A stretch of DNA of 64,000 nt, taken from contig CANQCY010000004.1 of the NCBI GenBank assembly GCA_947591245.1, forward strand, positions 1 through 64,000, read 5' to 3'. A program made the position numbers and the translations under genes. Shown here piece by piece: positions 50,710-60,124 of the stretch. The notes under the pieces were generated by a model. That model worked only from the letters and a program-made list of their open reading frames with translations, made no database searches and was not told where the DNA came from. Source of the DNA: an uncultured Lachnospiraceae bacterium (GTDB taxonomy: Bacteria > Bacillota > Clostridia > Lachnospirales > Lachnospiraceae). Position 1 is the first letter of the stretch, and each line of letters starts with the position of its first letter.

Positions 50710-51150
50710 CTATGATAGATTAATCGCGCTATATATCGTTTTTTTCATTCTGATCCTGGTTCCCCCGCCCGGTTCCGAATCCACCTGAAGATCGTCCATA
50801 AACGCTTCCATAAACGCAAATCCCATGCCCGACCGGTCAAGCTCCGGTTTTGAAGTATATAATGGCTCCATCGCTTTTTCGACGTCTTCAATCCCCTCTC
50901 CCTCATCGGAAATTTCCAAATATACTGTGTTTTCCTCTATCTTCCCGGCAATTTTGACCATACCCTGCTGTTTTTCATAACCGTGTATGATCGCATTTGT
51001 GACCGCCTCTGACACCGCTGTCTTGATATCGGACAATTCCTCCAGCGTCGGATTCAGCTTCAGCACAAACGCACTCACCACCGCCCTCGCAAAACTCTCA
51101 TTTTCAGATATGCTGCTAAACTCTATTTTCATTTCATTATATGTACCCAT
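50710..51150 (-). CDS. spoIIAB: Anti-sigma F factor
   Basis: About 146 residues of the GHKL ATPase/kinase fold: N box [12 protein letters not shown]1 box ISDEGEGI and G2-type box [15 protein letters not shown]. It binds sigma-F and phosphorylates SpoIIAA. ATG 51150 follows GGAGG at about six bases; ATG 51168 is upstream of the SD. It lies 23 bases after spoIIAA. Confidence 0.95.
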   Translation of the reverse strand: MGTYNEMKIEFSSISENESFARAVVSAFVLKLNPTLEELSDIKTAVSEAVTNAIIHGYEKQQGMVKIAGKIEENTVYLEISDEGEGIEDVEKAMEPLYTSKPELDRSGMGFAFMEAFMDDLQVDSEPGGGTRIRMKKTIYSAINLS

Positions 51151-51173
51151 CTCTGCCTCCATTCGCATTATTG

Positions 51174-51482
51174 TCAGACCTTTTGGATAATCTTGTACAG
51201 ACCCGACATTGAAAAAATCCGGTCCACACCCGCTTCCACTCCTGTTACAAAAACATTGCCGCCGAAAAAATGCATTTTGCGGTAACGCCCCATAACCATG
51301 CCGATCCCCGAACTATCCATAAATGTCATTCCCGAAAAGTCGAAAACAACATTTTTTACATTTCCTTTTTCTATGAGGACGTCTGTCGTTTTGCTAATCT
51401 GTGCAGCGGCATGATGATCCAGTTCCTCGCTTATATGTAAAACAAGGTTTGCTCCCTTTCTCTCCAAAGAAAAATTTTCCAT
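51174..51482 (-). CDS. spoIIAA: Anti-sigma F factor antagonist
   Basis: About 102 residues, STAS fold. The phosphorylatable Ser is in [14 protein letters not shown]. Unphosphorylated, it captures SpoIIAB and frees sigma-F. ATG 51482 gives the usual family length; the in-frame extension upstream is not expected to be translated. It is first in the spoIIA operon. I could not find a convincing sigma-H promoter in front of it. Confidence 0.93.
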   Translation of the reverse strand: MENFSLERKGANLVLHISEELDHHAAAQISKTTDVLIEKGNVKNVVFDFSGMTFMDSSGIGMVMGRYRKMHFFGGNVFVTGVEAGVDRIFSMSGLYKIIQKV

Positions 51483-51529
51483 AACGCTCTCACTCTCCAT
51501 TCCTGCGCAGATATTATGCGCATAAAATA

Positions 51530-51578
51530 AGAACTGCAAAAGAATTGAACAAAACCTTCCTTATCCTCTTGCAGTTCT
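51530..51578 (-). terminator. Inverted repeat between the TPR gene and spoIIAA
   Basis: AGAACTGCAA (51530-51539) and TTGCAGTTCT (51569-51578) are perfect 10-bp arms with a 29-nt loop, followed on the minus strand by TATTTTATG. It probably insulates spoIIA from the upstream TPR gene. Confidence 0.5.
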
Positions 51579-51603
51579 CTGTTCCCTCATCCAAAATTTG
51601 CGT

Positions 51604-52995
51604 TTACTCGCCCAGCTGGCTGATTCTGCTCCGCGCCTCGGCAGCGCGTCCTGTCGTATCATCGACATCAAGCACTTTCTGATAATACTCCTTCGCCGTC
51701 TTCTTCTTTCCCCGCTGGTGATATACGCGCCCCATAAAATACAGGGCGTCCTGATTCTCCGGCTCGATCGACAGAACCTGCGTCAATAACCGTTCTGCCT
51801 CGTCATACTTCCCGGTATTGAATAAATTGCGCCCCTCCTCAAACAATGTCCTCACATCCTGCGACGTCAGTTTCTTCGATACTGTCTGAAACAGGGCTTT
51901 CTCCTCCTCTGATTCAAAATCCGCTTCCGTATATCCGTTCACCGTCGTTGCCGCCAGCATCAGATCGCCGTCTGTATAATATTTCACAGCGAGCAGCAGT
52001 TTCTGGCTCTTCTCCAGCTTCTCCTTATTGGTATTTTTTTCTTCGTCAAGCTTCTTCTGCAGCTTGTCCGCATTTTCCTTTTCCTGATCCCTCTCTTGTT
52101 GAAGGGCGGAAATCTCCGCTTCTTTCACCGAAAGCATCTGATTATTTTCAGCGATGCTCTCAGAATTATTGCTCGCCAGATTTCCCTTGAGCGTTGGGCG
52201 GATCAGCACAAAACTGACGATCAGGCCAATCATAATTCCTATGATCACATTGACCGCCGGCATCCAGTGCCGTTTCTCCTCTTTATACGCGCCTACCGGA
52301 CGGACATTTGCCAGCGTATCCTTCTTCGGCTGCTGCCTGTATGCCCGCGCGGCATTGTCGCGCCCTTTTCCCGGCTCCGTAAACTTTTCACCGATTTCCT
52401 GCATGTACCGCAACGTGGTGGTGTTGTTGAAATCGATTTTCCGCACCCATTTCAAGCACTTGACCGCTTTCGGATAATCGCTTGCCTTCATATACAGAAG
52501 CGCCAGCAGCTGATGAGCCCGGACAAACTTAGGATTGAGGCTGACTACCTTTTTCAGCTGGATTACGGCAAGATCCTCATTGCCGCTCTTTGCCGCAGAC
52601 AGTGCAGAATTGTATTTTTTGATCGTTTGGTTTATGGTGTCCAAAGCGCCCTGGTTTCTTCGCACCACTCCGATATAATACTCGGCACGGTTGTCCTCCG
52701 GCTCCAGATAACGGCTCAACACCCACTCGCTCAGAGCGGCAACCGTCTCTCCCATCTCATTATAAATAAGGCCGAGCAAATTTCTGGCGTTGGTATTGCA
52801 TTTATTGAATTCAAGGCTCCTTTTCAAGACAAGAACCGCACCTGACAAATCACGCACCCGCGCTTTTTCCAGACCCAGATTGTAATATGCATTGGACATG
52901 CGCCTCGCATAATGGATCATATCTAAGCCTTGTCCACAAAAATTGCACACTTCTGTATCATCCGCTAAATTTGCGTCACATCTTGGACATTTCAT
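51604..52995 (-). CDS. Zinc-ribbon, TPR-repeat membrane protein
   Basis: 463 residues. It starts with a zinc ribbon (CPRCDANLADDTEVCNFCG) and a set of TPR repeats (residues ~30-200: YNLGLEKARVRDLSGAVLVL, NLLGLIYNEMG, AHQLLALLYMKASDY). One membrane helix follows (AVNVIIGIMIGLIVSFVLI), then a coiled coil (~290-330) and two more TPR units near the C terminus (ALYFMGRVYHQRG). The arrangement, cytosolic adaptor plus external TPR region, suggests a scaffold across the membrane. It lies upstream of spoIIA and may matter in sporulation or envelope assembly; no direct evidence. Confidence 0.75.
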   Translation of the reverse strand: MKCPRCDANLADDTEVCNFCGQGLDMIHYARRMSNAYYNLGLEKARVRDLSGAVLVLKRSLEFNKCNTNARNLLGLIYNEMGETVAALSEWVLSRYLEPEDNRAEYYIGVVRRNQGALDTINQTIKKYNSALSAAKSGNEDLAVIQLKKVVSLNPKFVRAHQLLALLYMKASDYPKAVKCLKWVRKIDFNNTTTLRYMQEIGEKFTEPGKGRDNAARAYRQQPKKDTLANVRPVGAYKEEKRHWMPAVNVIIGIMIGLIVSFVLIRPTLKGNLASNNSESIAENNQMLSVKEAEISALQQERDQEKENADKLQKKLDEEKNTNKEKLEKSQKLLLAVKYYTDGDLMLAATTVNGYTEADFESEEEKALFQTVSKKLTSQDVRTLFEEGRNLFNTGKYDEAERLLTQVLSIEPENQDALYFMGRVYHQRGKKKTAKEYYQKVLDVDDTTGRAAEARSRISQLGE

Positions 52996-53030
52996 TCCCG
53001 TTCCTCCGACTAATCAATCACAGCACCGTT

Positions 53031-53180
53031 TCAAAGGGAAACCGAAACCTTCGCTTCCGAAATCAGCTCTCTCACAATATCTGTCAAATCAGTTAAATTG
53101 TTGTTATTTACCAGGTCCTCGACCTGCTCCACATTGGGGCTGGGTTCGTATTTTTCAAGCTCTTCCTCAAAATTTATCAT
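53031..53180 (-). CDS. Small acidic conserved-looking protein (49 residues)
   Basis: ATG 53180 is four to five bases from GGAGAA and gives MINFEEELEKYEPS, an Asn-rich middle (VNNNNLTDLTD) and a helical end. It is soluble and acidic. It precedes the TPR gene by 35 bases in the same orientation, so the two are likely co-transcribed. Family not recognised. Confidence 0.6.
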   Translation of the reverse strand: MINFEEELEKYEPSPNVEQVEDLVNNNNLTDLTDIVRELISEAKVSVSL

Positions 53181-53336
53181 TCTATTCTCCATTTCTGCGG
53201 GGCGATCCCACACATAATGCTCTGAATCGTAACGTCCTATGAAACATGATAACTACTTTCATGCAAAAAAGCAAGAGGGAAAAACCTTTTTTTGTAAAAA
53301 CAATCGCAAACTTTGACAAAATATGATTTGCCGCCG

Positions 53337-56006
53337 TTACTGAAGCTGCGCGAGCCGCTCTTTCACTTGCTGCATCATACCCTGATACTTCGCAAGCTTC
53401 TCTTTCTCTTCCTCCAGTTTTTGCGCCGGCGCCTTTTTTACAAAGTTCGGATTTCCGAGCATTCCTTCAGAACGTTTCAATTCCCCGGCAAGGCGTTTTT
53501 CTTCCTTCCTCAAACGCTCGATCTCTTTTTCCACATCTACAAGCTCCGCAAACGGCATGTAAATCGCGCCTTTATCAATTACGACCGATACGGCGTCCTG
53601 AGCGATCCCATTCTTGTCCTCCTGTATGGAAACATCGCTGGCATACCCGAGGGTGGCGAAAAATACGCTGTTTTTCTCAAATATCTCCTTTACGGCAGGA
53701 TCTTGCGTCACTACGATCACATTCACCTTTTTGCTCGGAGGAACGTTCATTTCTCCCCGCACATTGCGAATGCCCTTAACCGCCTCTTTAATCCGCTCCA
53801 CGGCGTCCAGATCATCCGGAAACTCCTCGGCCGGATCGATGCGCGCATCCATGATCGTTCCGGTTGGCCAGTCTGAAATCATGATCGTCGCATTTTCATC
53901 ATCCATAAGCGTACAATAAATTTCCTCCGTAATAAACGGCATATACGGATGCAAGAGCTTCAATGCGTCAATCAGAACGGTCTTAAGCGTATAAAGCGCC
54001 GCCGCTTTCGTCTCATCCGCTTCATTGTAAAGACGCGGCTTCACCATTTCAATATACCAGTCGCAAAATTCCTCCCAGATGAAGTCGTAAATTTTCTGCA
54101 CCGCAATACCCAGTTCAAAATTTTCCATAAGCGCGGTCACGTCTTTGGCCAGCCGGCTGCACTTTGCCAGAATCCACTTGTCCGCTTGAGTTAAATCGGA
54201 TAATTCCGCTGTCTTTCCGGTATACTCTTTATTCTGCGCAAAATTCATCATAATAAACCTTGACGCATTCCACACCTTATTTGCAAAATTCCGGCTCGCC
54301 TCTACGCGCTCCCAGTAAAAACGCATATCATTTCCGGGCGCATTTCCGGTCACAAGCGTCAGTCTGAGGGCGTCTGCACCGTATTTATCAATCACCTCCA
54401 ACGGGTCAATGCCATTGCCAAGCGATTTGCTCATCTTCCGCCCCTGCGAATCCCTGACAAGCCCATGAATCAATACGGTATCAAACGGCGCCTGTCCGGT
54501 CTGCTCAATCCCGCTGAACATCATCCGCATAACCCAGAACGGAATGATATCATATCCGGTCACAAGCGTGCTGGTTGGGTAAAAATACTTCATTTCCTCC
54601 GTCTCATCCGGCCATCCGAGCGTCGAGAACGGCCAGAGCGCCGAACTGAACCATGTATCAAGCGTATCGGGATCCTGGCGCATCTTCTTTCCGCATTTCG
54701 GACATACTGCCTCTTTCTCCTTCGTGACTGCCATTTCACCGCATTCGTCACAATAAAACGCCGGTATCTGATGTCCCCACCAAAGCTGCCTTGAAATACA
54801 CCAGTCCCGTATATTTTCCAGCCAGTGGTAATAAATTTTATTGAAATGATCGGGTACAAATTTCGTCTTGCCCTGTTTCACCGCGTCAATCGCCGGTCCG
54901 GCAAGCGGTTTCATCTTTACGAACCACTGCTTGCTCACTCTCGGCTCTACTGTCGTGCCGCAGCGGTAACACGTACCTACATTATGGTCATGATCTTCTG
55001 TCTTGACAAGCGCTCCCTCTGCCTCGAGATCTTTTATAATCGCCTCACGCGCTTCATAGCGGTCCATCCCCGCATACTGCGCATAATCGTCCACAATCTT
55101 CGCATCATCTGTCATCACATTGATCACCGGCAGATCATGGCGGAGTCCGACCTCGAAATCGTTCGGATCGTGCGCCGGCGTAATTTTCACTACGCCGGTT
55201 CCGAATTCCATATCTACATAATCATCTGCAATCAGCGGAATCTCCCTGTGCACGATCGGAAGAACGAGCATCTTTCCGATCATGTCCTTATATCTCTCAT
55301 CCTTCGGGTTCACTGCCACGGCAGTATCGCCGAGAAGCGTTTCCGGACGCGTCGTCGCCAGATTAATGCAGCCGCTTCCGTCGGCAAACGGATAGCGCAG
55401 ATGCCAGAAATGCCCTTTTTGATCCTCATATTCAACCTCGGCGTCGGAAATAGACGTCAGGCAGTGCGGACACCAGTTAATAATACGCTCGCCCCGGTAA
55501 ATGAGCCCCTTATCGTAGAGTTTGACAAACACTTCCCTCACTGCCTTATTGCAGCCCTCATCCATCGTAAACCTCTCGCGGTCCCAATCGCACGACGAGC
55601 CCATTTTTTTCAGCTGTGACACAATCCGCCCGCCATACTGCTTTTTCCATTCCCATGCGCGCTCCAAAAACTTTTCACGCCCAATTTCTTCCTTCGTCAG
55701 ACCCTCTTCCCGCATTGCCTCCACGATTTTCGCCTCGGTAGCAATCGACGCATGATCCGTACCCGGCAGCCACAGCGTCTCAAATCCCTGCATTCGTTTG
55801 AAACGGATAATAATATCCTGAAGCGTATTGTCGAGCGCATGTCCCATATGCAGCTGTCCCGTGATATTGGGCGGCGGGATCACGATCGTATACGGTTTCT
55901 TCTGCGGATTGACCTCTGCATGGAAATATTTATTATTGACCCACTTCATATAAAGCCGATCCTCAATATCCTTCGGGTTGTACGTTTTCTCCAATTCTTT
56001 CTTCAT
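53337..56006 (-). CDS. valS: Valyl-tRNA synthetase
   Basis: About 889 residues. It charges tRNA-Val. HIGH-type motif PPPNITGQLHMGHAL, the editing domain (TTRPETLLGDTAVAVNP), KMSKS-type SQGRKMSKSLGNGIDPL and a C-terminal coiled-coil arm (EKEIERLRKEEKRLAGELKR) are all present. ATG 56006 follows GGAGG by six bases; the long upstream frame reads through the leader and should be ignored. A T-box-type leader with terminator controls it. Confidence 0.96.
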   Translation of the reverse strand: MKKELEKTYNPKDIEDRLYMKWVNNKYFHAEVNPQKKPYTIVIPPPNITGQLHMGHALDNTLQDIIIRFKRMQGFETLWLPGTDHASIATEAKIVEAMREEGLTKEEIGREKFLERAWEWKKQYGGRIVSQLKKMGSSCDWDRERFTMDEGCNKAVREVFVKLYDKGLIYRGERIINWCPHCLTSISDAEVEYEDQKGHFWHLRYPFADGSGCINLATTRPETLLGDTAVAVNPKDERYKDMIGKMLVLPIVHREIPLIADDYVDMEFGTGVVKITPAHDPNDFEVGLRHDLPVINVMTDDAKIVDDYAQYAGMDRYEAREAIIKDLEAEGALVKTEDHDHNVGTCYRCGTTVEPRVSKQWFVKMKPLAGPAIDAVKQGKTKFVPDHFNKIYYHWLENIRDWCISRQLWWGHQIPAFYCDECGEMAVTKEKEAVCPKCGKKMRQDPDTLDTWFSSALWPFSTLGWPDETEEMKYFYPTSTLVTGYDIIPFWVMRMMFSGIEQTGQAPFDTVLIHGLVRDSQGRKMSKSLGNGIDPLEVIDKYGADALRLTLVTGNAPGNDMRFYWERVEASRNFANKVWNASRFIMMNFAQNKEYTGKTAELSDLTQADKWILAKCSRLAKDVTALMENFELGIAVQKIYDFIWEEFCDWYIEMVKPRLYNEADETKAAALYTLKTVLIDALKLLHPYMPFITEEIYCTLMDDENATIMISDWPTGTIMDARIDPAEEFPDDLDAVERIKEAVKGIRNVRGEMNVPPSKKVNVIVVTQDPAVKEIFEKNSVFFATLGYASDVSIQEDKNGIAQDAVSVVIDKGAIYMPFAELVDVEKEIERLRKEEKRLAGELKRSEGMLGNPNFVKKAPAQKLEEEKEKLAKYQGMMQQVKERLAQLQ

Positions 56007-56031
56007 TTTTTTCCTCCATTCCTTTCCATTG

Positions 56032-56107
56032 CAAACGATAGGGAACGCGCTTTGCGAGTTTCTCATCGTCCGCGGGCGGCGCCGCGGCTTAATGCCTTCC
56101 GCGCAAA
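56032..56107 (-). repeat. Dispersed ~78-bp repeat, copy 2
   Basis: Lies between the valS attenuator T-run and the valS SD. On the minus strand it begins TTTGCGCGGAAGGCATTAAG and matches 36482-36560. The second half has arms GACGATGAGAAAC and GTTCCCTATCGTT around TCGCAAAGCGC. Confidence 0.75.
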
Positions 56108-56108
56108 T

Positions 56109-56139
56109 AAAAAGCCTCAGACTGATACCAGCCCAAAGC
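56109..56139 (-). terminator. Attenuator terminator in the valS leader
   Basis: Minus strand GCTTTGGGCTG-gtat-CAGTCTGAGGC forms an 11-bp stem with G-U pairs, followed by five T and ATTT. It is the expected T-box terminator, ~100 bases before the valS ATG. Confidence 0.7.
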
Positions 56140-56278
56140 TTCCAACGTGACGCCGTCCGATACCGTCTCCTTATAAGGGCGAACTTTCGTCGCGGTACCA
56201 CCTTATTTCAAATAAAAAATATCACTGCATTATTTTTATTTTCGCGTACGCAATTATCCAGTCGCGCGTTTGATTATT

Positions 56279-56307
56279 ATCATAGACAATATTTCCCCAT
56301 CTGTCAA
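56279..56307 (-). promoter_or_regulatory. valS promoter
   Basis: Minus strand TTGACA (56302-56307), 17-bp spacer, TATGAT (56279-56284): near-consensus sigma-A promoter. Confidence 0.75.
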
Positions 56308-56432
56308 GGGAAAATTAACGCTATCCGCCGCCATTCTCATGAAGAATGAAATTTGCCCGCACTTTACGCCTCCGGTTTCATATAATAAATAACAACGCCC
56401 ATTCCGGTTTTAACCGTGGAAATGAGGTTTTT

Positions 56433-57713
56433 ATGGAATCACCTGTAAAAATATTTGAATTTACCCTGATACGGACGCCGGCCGCAGCCCGTCAGAGCGT
56501 CCCCCGCAGCCTCCTTGTGTTAGATGAAGAGCTTAAACGGCGGGGCGGAATCGTTTCTTACGTACATAAAGCCGAGCGGGAGAATTTCTGCACGGACCCT
56601 CTGGTGATCCGCGCAAATGCCGGAGACCGCATCCGGCTTCGCCTCGCCATTGCTTCCGAAGCCGCCGGCGGCGCTCCTGTTTATGAATATTCATTTACCG
56701 CCGCAGAACCGGGCATGTTATGCTTTCGCGACTGTTTCGGCCTCCATGATATAAGCGGCGCCCTCGTGATCGAGGAAACAGGAGCCGCATTTCACGACAT
56801 TTACACGGACAGAGAGCTTGCCTTCGGAACAAAAGCCGTCATACGCCGCCGGGACAAATCCGCCTTTCGCGAGTTTGTTCTTTTTGCGGGCAATACCGGT
56901 ATTAACCGGCGGTCTGAACCGCTTCAAAGCCGTCTGGAAAAAAATGGCGGCGCCTATTGTTTCAGCTCCATCATCCATGGTGATCCCGCCACGCCGATTT
57001 TGGAAACATATCCGGGCGACGAGCTCAAAATCCTGACCGTGAACGAGGACGGCGAACGGGAACTCCCCTTCTATATCGCCGGTCTGCCCGGAAAATCGGA
57101 CAATCCGCATGCTATCCATATCAATAACCCTTATGCGGCCGGAGATTACCTCTACTGCTTCGGCAGCGAAAATGACTGCAAAACAGGGCTGTGGGGAATT
57201 CTGCGCGCCCACACAAAAACCGGCGTCTATTTAACCCCTCTCCATACGCAGGCACAGCCAGCCCCGGCGCCGCCCCGCCAAAACTGCAGCGCTGATTTGC
57301 GGGAAAATAATGCCGTTCGCAAATATGCCGCCGCGGTAGTCCGCTCAAATCGCCCGTCCGGAAAAAAAGATAAAAAATATGGTTCCGGCGCGCGGCTCGT
57401 TCCCCTGGACAGCAAAAAAAGAATAAGTAAAAAACAGCCCCCTCTTACTATTTCAGCAAACGCCGGAGACTGGATCGAATTTACGCTTTACAATATGCTT
57501 GATCCCTCTGATTCTACGTCGGGGCGCGTGTCGCTCTGCCCCCGGAACCTGTTATTTGACCCGGTTTTCCACTCCGGTATCAATGTGGGATATAATCCGT
57601 GGGAACAAACAGTAAAGCCCGGAAAAAGCAGAACCTATCTGTGGTATGCTGACAGGGATCTCAGCTCATGCGGGCTGGTATCGTTGGGGGATATTAAAAT
57701 CAACCTAAGCTGA
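56433..57713 (+). CDS. Multicopper-oxidase-like cupredoxin protein without clear copper ligands
   Basis: About 426 residues. Three regions have the cupredoxin rhythm of an ANAGDRIRLRL-type strand followed by a closing GLHDISGALVIEE-type strand: ~45-125, ~190-270 (ETYPGDELKIL to CKTGLWGILR) and ~345-425 (ANAGDWIEFTLYN to SCGLVSLGDI). This is the three-domain layout of laccases, including the spore-coat kind. The usual HxH pairs and the HCH cluster of the copper sites are not visible; only scattered His remain. It may be a structural relic or bind a different ligand. No signal peptide. ATG 56433 follows GAGG. Confidence 0.55.
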   Translation: MESPVKIFEFTLIRTPAAARQSVPRSLLVLDEELKRRGGIVSYVHKAERENFCTDPLVIRANAGDRIRLRLAIASEAAGGAPVYEYSFTAAEPGMLCFRDCFGLHDISGALVIEETGAAFHDIYTDRELAFGTKAVIRRRDKSAFREFVLFAGNTGINRRSEPLQSRLEKNGGAYCFSSIIHGDPATPILETYPGDELKILTVNEDGERELPFYIAGLPGKSDNPHAIHINNPYAAGDYLYCFGSENDCKTGLWGILRAHTKTGVYLTPLHTQAQPAPAPPRQNCSADLRENNAVRKYAAAVVRSNRPSGKKDKKYGSGARLVPLDSKKRISKKQPPLTISANAGDWIEFTLYNMLDPSDSTSGRVSLCPRNLLFDPVFHSGINVGYNPWEQTVKPGKSRTYLWYADRDLSSCGLVSLGDIKINLS

Positions 57714-57906
57714 CGGCAAGCTCCCGCTCCGCCATTACGTTTACTGCCCGGCAGGATAGGGCCTCCTTTGCCTCTTCCAGGTACATTTTCCTCAAAAACA
57801 AGACCATTCCCGCCGCGACTGCGAGTACAAGCCCGAATTTAAGCATCCATAATATGATTTTCTTTTTGCGCTCTGCTTTTTTTCTCAACATAAGTGCTTT
57901 TGTCAT
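57700..57906 (-). CDS. Small single-TM basic protein
   Basis: 68 residues. A very basic start (LRKKAERKKKIILW) leads into one membrane helix (MLKFGLVLAVAAGMVLFLR), so the N terminus should be inside, followed by a short tail. SD GGAGG precedes ATG at about eight bases. Its end overlaps the convergent cupredoxin gene by 14 bases, and it lies 23 bases downstream of the thioredoxin-domain gene. Function unknown. Confidence 0.65.
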   Translation of the reverse strand: MTKALMLRKKAERKKKIILWMLKFGLVLAVAAGMVLFLRKMYLEEAKEALSCRAVNVMAERELAVSLG

Positions 57907-57929
57907 AACCGCTTCCTCCGTTTATTTTT

Positions 57930-59972
57930 TTATAAGTTTTTTTCTATTTCTGACGCGTCTGAAAAGGGACGGCCGCACATCTGATTTCTGCACAGATAAT
58001 ATTGGATTCCCGATTCCGGAATAGGATAATTTTCCGTGAAGGGCGCCACGTCAGACAAATCCTTTGCATTCTTCCGGCATTTAAGAAGTACCGCCGGTCT
58101 GGTTCCTTTCCATCTCCGCAGTACGGAAAACAATTCTTTGAACGCCGGATGAGGCGCGGGCGCACCGTCCGGCGCCGCCTCGTCTGACGCCACGCAGACG
58201 ATCTCCGCACCCGGATGCAGCATCCGGTGAAATGCCAGAAGCGCATAACTGTGGCCCGACGGAATCCGTCCGGCGTCAAAAGCTATAAATTCCGCCTGAT
58301 CGTTTAAAAAATCCAGCCACTGAGCTTTTCCCGTCAGACGGGACAGCCACAGCAAAACATGCAGCGCCACCGCATTACCCGACGGCGCCGCTCCGTCATA
58401 CGTTTCTTTGGGACGGTGGATCAGCCTCTCGTCATCATTGCCGTAAAAATAAAAACCACCCCTCTTTTCGTCCCAGAAAAGATCCATCATCTGCTCTGCC
58501 AGCTGCGCCGCCCTTTTCAGATAGCTGATTTCAAACACGGCCTCATATAAATGGATAAGGGCAAGACAATAATACGCATAGTCGTCCAAATTACCGAAAA
58601 AAGCGCTCTCCCCATCCCTGTATCTCACCAAAAGGCGTCCGGAATCGTCGAACAAATCATCGGCGAGAAAGCTATCCGCCCTCCGCGCCATTCTAATATA
58701 TGCCTCATTCTCAAATAGGAAGCCCGCCTGCGCGCAGGCAGAAATCATCATGGCGTTCCACGCCGTCAATATTTTGTCATCCCTGTGCAGCGGCATCCGT
58801 TCCCTTCGATAAGCATATATTTTTTTGCGAAGCTCCTTCATCCATCTCGGCGTCTTTCCGATTGTTCCGTGCCCCAGCAGATTCGGTATGCTCTTACCCT
58901 CAAAATTTCCCTCGTCAGAGACGCCGTACCACTTGCAAAACGTCTCCGCATCCTTTCCCAGAACCGTTTCGATTTCTTCCTTCGTAAATACGTAATAGCT
59001 TCCCTCCGAACCGCCGCTGTCAGCATCCTGTCCGCAATAAAAAGCTCCCTCCGGACTCATCAGCTCGCGCCTCGCATAATCCAGTATGCGCTTGACCACT
59101 TCCTCATAAATCGGCTTTTTGGCAATAACGTATGCCTGTGCATAAACCTGTGCCAGCAGCGCATTGTCGTAAAGCATTTTTTCAAAATGGGGAACAATCC
59201 ACTCGTCATCGGTTGAATATCTGGAAAACCCGCCTCCGATCTGGTCAAACATCCCGCCCCGCGCCATAAAATCCAGTGTCTTTTCTCCCATTTTCAGGCA
59301 GGCGTCATCTTCCTCCGACACGCCGTATTCCAAAAGAAGCATGATGTTATGCGGAGCCGGAAATTTGGGCGCAGTTCCGAAGCCGCCATATCTGTAATCA
59401 AAACGTCCTTTAAGCTCCTGAATGCCGCGCTCCAGCGCAGTTTCCGGTTTTTCACCCTCGCCGCCCTCTGTTTCCTGCTCCCGCCCCAGCATGTCTACAA
59501 TTTTCTGACCTGCCTGCATCAGCCTCTCCCTGTCATTTTTCCACAATTCCTCTGTCTTTTCCAAAATATCAAGGAGGCCCGTCACGCCATACCGGGATTT
59601 TTTCGGCAAATATGTTCCTGCGTAAAACGGTTTCTTGTCCGGCGTCATTAAAATTGTTACGGGCCAGCCGCCGCTGCCAGTCAAAGCCTGGCATACTGTC
59701 ATATACACTGCATCGATATCCGGGCGCTCCTCCCGGTCCACCTTGACCGACACAAATCCCCGGTTTAAAACCTCTGCTACCTCGACGTCCTCAAACGACT
59801 CATGAGCCATCACATGGCACCAGTGGCAGGTTGAATACCCGATGCTTAAGAAAACGGGCTTGTTTTCCCGCGAAGCCCGTTCAAACGCTTCGTTCCCCCA
59901 TGCAAACCAGTCAATGGGATTATTTTTATGCTGCAATAAATAAGGTGATTTTTCACATGCTAAACGATTCAT
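57930..59972 (-). CDS. YyaL-type thioredoxin-domain protein (DUF255)
   Basis: About 680 residues. The N-terminal ~160 residues are the spermatogenesis-associated/DUF255 thioredoxin-like domain, with [14 protein letters not shown] and the CxxC of [14 protein letters not shown]. The remainder is an alpha/alpha-barrel region resembling AGE/cellobiose epimerases ([47 protein letters not shown]). Function in bacteria is not established. ATG 59972 is close behind GGAGAGAGG. No signal peptide, so cytosolic. Confidence 0.88.
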   Translation of the reverse strand: MNRLACEKSPYLLQHKNNPIDWFAWGNEAFERASRENKPVFLSIGYSTCHWCHVMAHESFEDVEVAEVLNRGFVSVKVDREERPDIDAVYMTVCQALTGSGGWPVTILMTPDKKPFYAGTYLPKKSRYGVTGLLDILEKTEELWKNDRERLMQAGQKIVDMLGREQETEGGEGEKPETALERGIQELKGRFDYRYGGFGTAPKFPAPHNIMLLLEYGVSEEDDACLKMGEKTLDFMARGGMFDQIGGGFSRYSTDDEWIVPHFEKMLYDNALLAQVYAQAYVIAKKPIYEEVVKRILDYARRELMSPEGAFYCGQDADSGGSEGSYYVFTKEEIETVLGKDAETFCKWYGVSDEGNFEGKSIPNLLGHGTIGKTPRWMKELRKKIYAYRRERMPLHRDDKILTAWNAMMISACAQAGFLFENEAYIRMARRADSFLADDLFDDSGRLLVRYRDGESAFFGNLDDYAYYCLALIHLYEAVFEISYLKRAAQLAEQMMDLFWDEKRGGFYFYGNDDERLIHRPKETYDGAAPSGNAVALHVLLWLSRLTGKAQWLDFLNDQAEFIAFDAGRIPSGHSYALLAFHRMLHPGAEIVCVASDEAAPDGAPAPHPAFKELFSVLRRWKGTRPAVLLKCRKNAKDLSDVAPFTENYPIPESGIQYYLCRNQMCGRPFSDASEIEKNL

Positions 59973-60124
59973 TCCTCTCTCCAAAACATGTTTTATTCTT
60001 ATTCTATACAAATTGGAGAATCGCTATGCAAAAAATCACCTTATCAAATAATGACAATATTCTATTTTAATGATGTTGGAGTCAATCCATTTAGAAATCA
60101 GCGGCGAATAGGCCGCGCCGCTTC

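Larger units (their letters stand above)
56007..56272 (-). promoter_or_regulatory. T-box leader of valS (short form)
   Basis: The T-box core AAGGTGGTACCGCG lies at 56191-56204. Its UGGU bulge would pair with the ACCA end of tRNA-Val. The run TTCGCCCTTATAAGGAG follows, as in many T-boxes, and a terminator lies at 56109-56139. Only about 70 nt separate the predicted start site from the core, too little for a standard Stem I; a short CGCG-closed hairpin is all that fits. The specifier codon was not located. Confidence 0.7.

Noticed and set aside
51544-51569. Sigma-H-like promoter for spoIIA (AGAGGATAA then TTCAAT on the minus strand)
   Set aside because: The -10 lacks the GAAT core, the spacer is ten bases and the site lies in the loop of a perfect inverted repeat.
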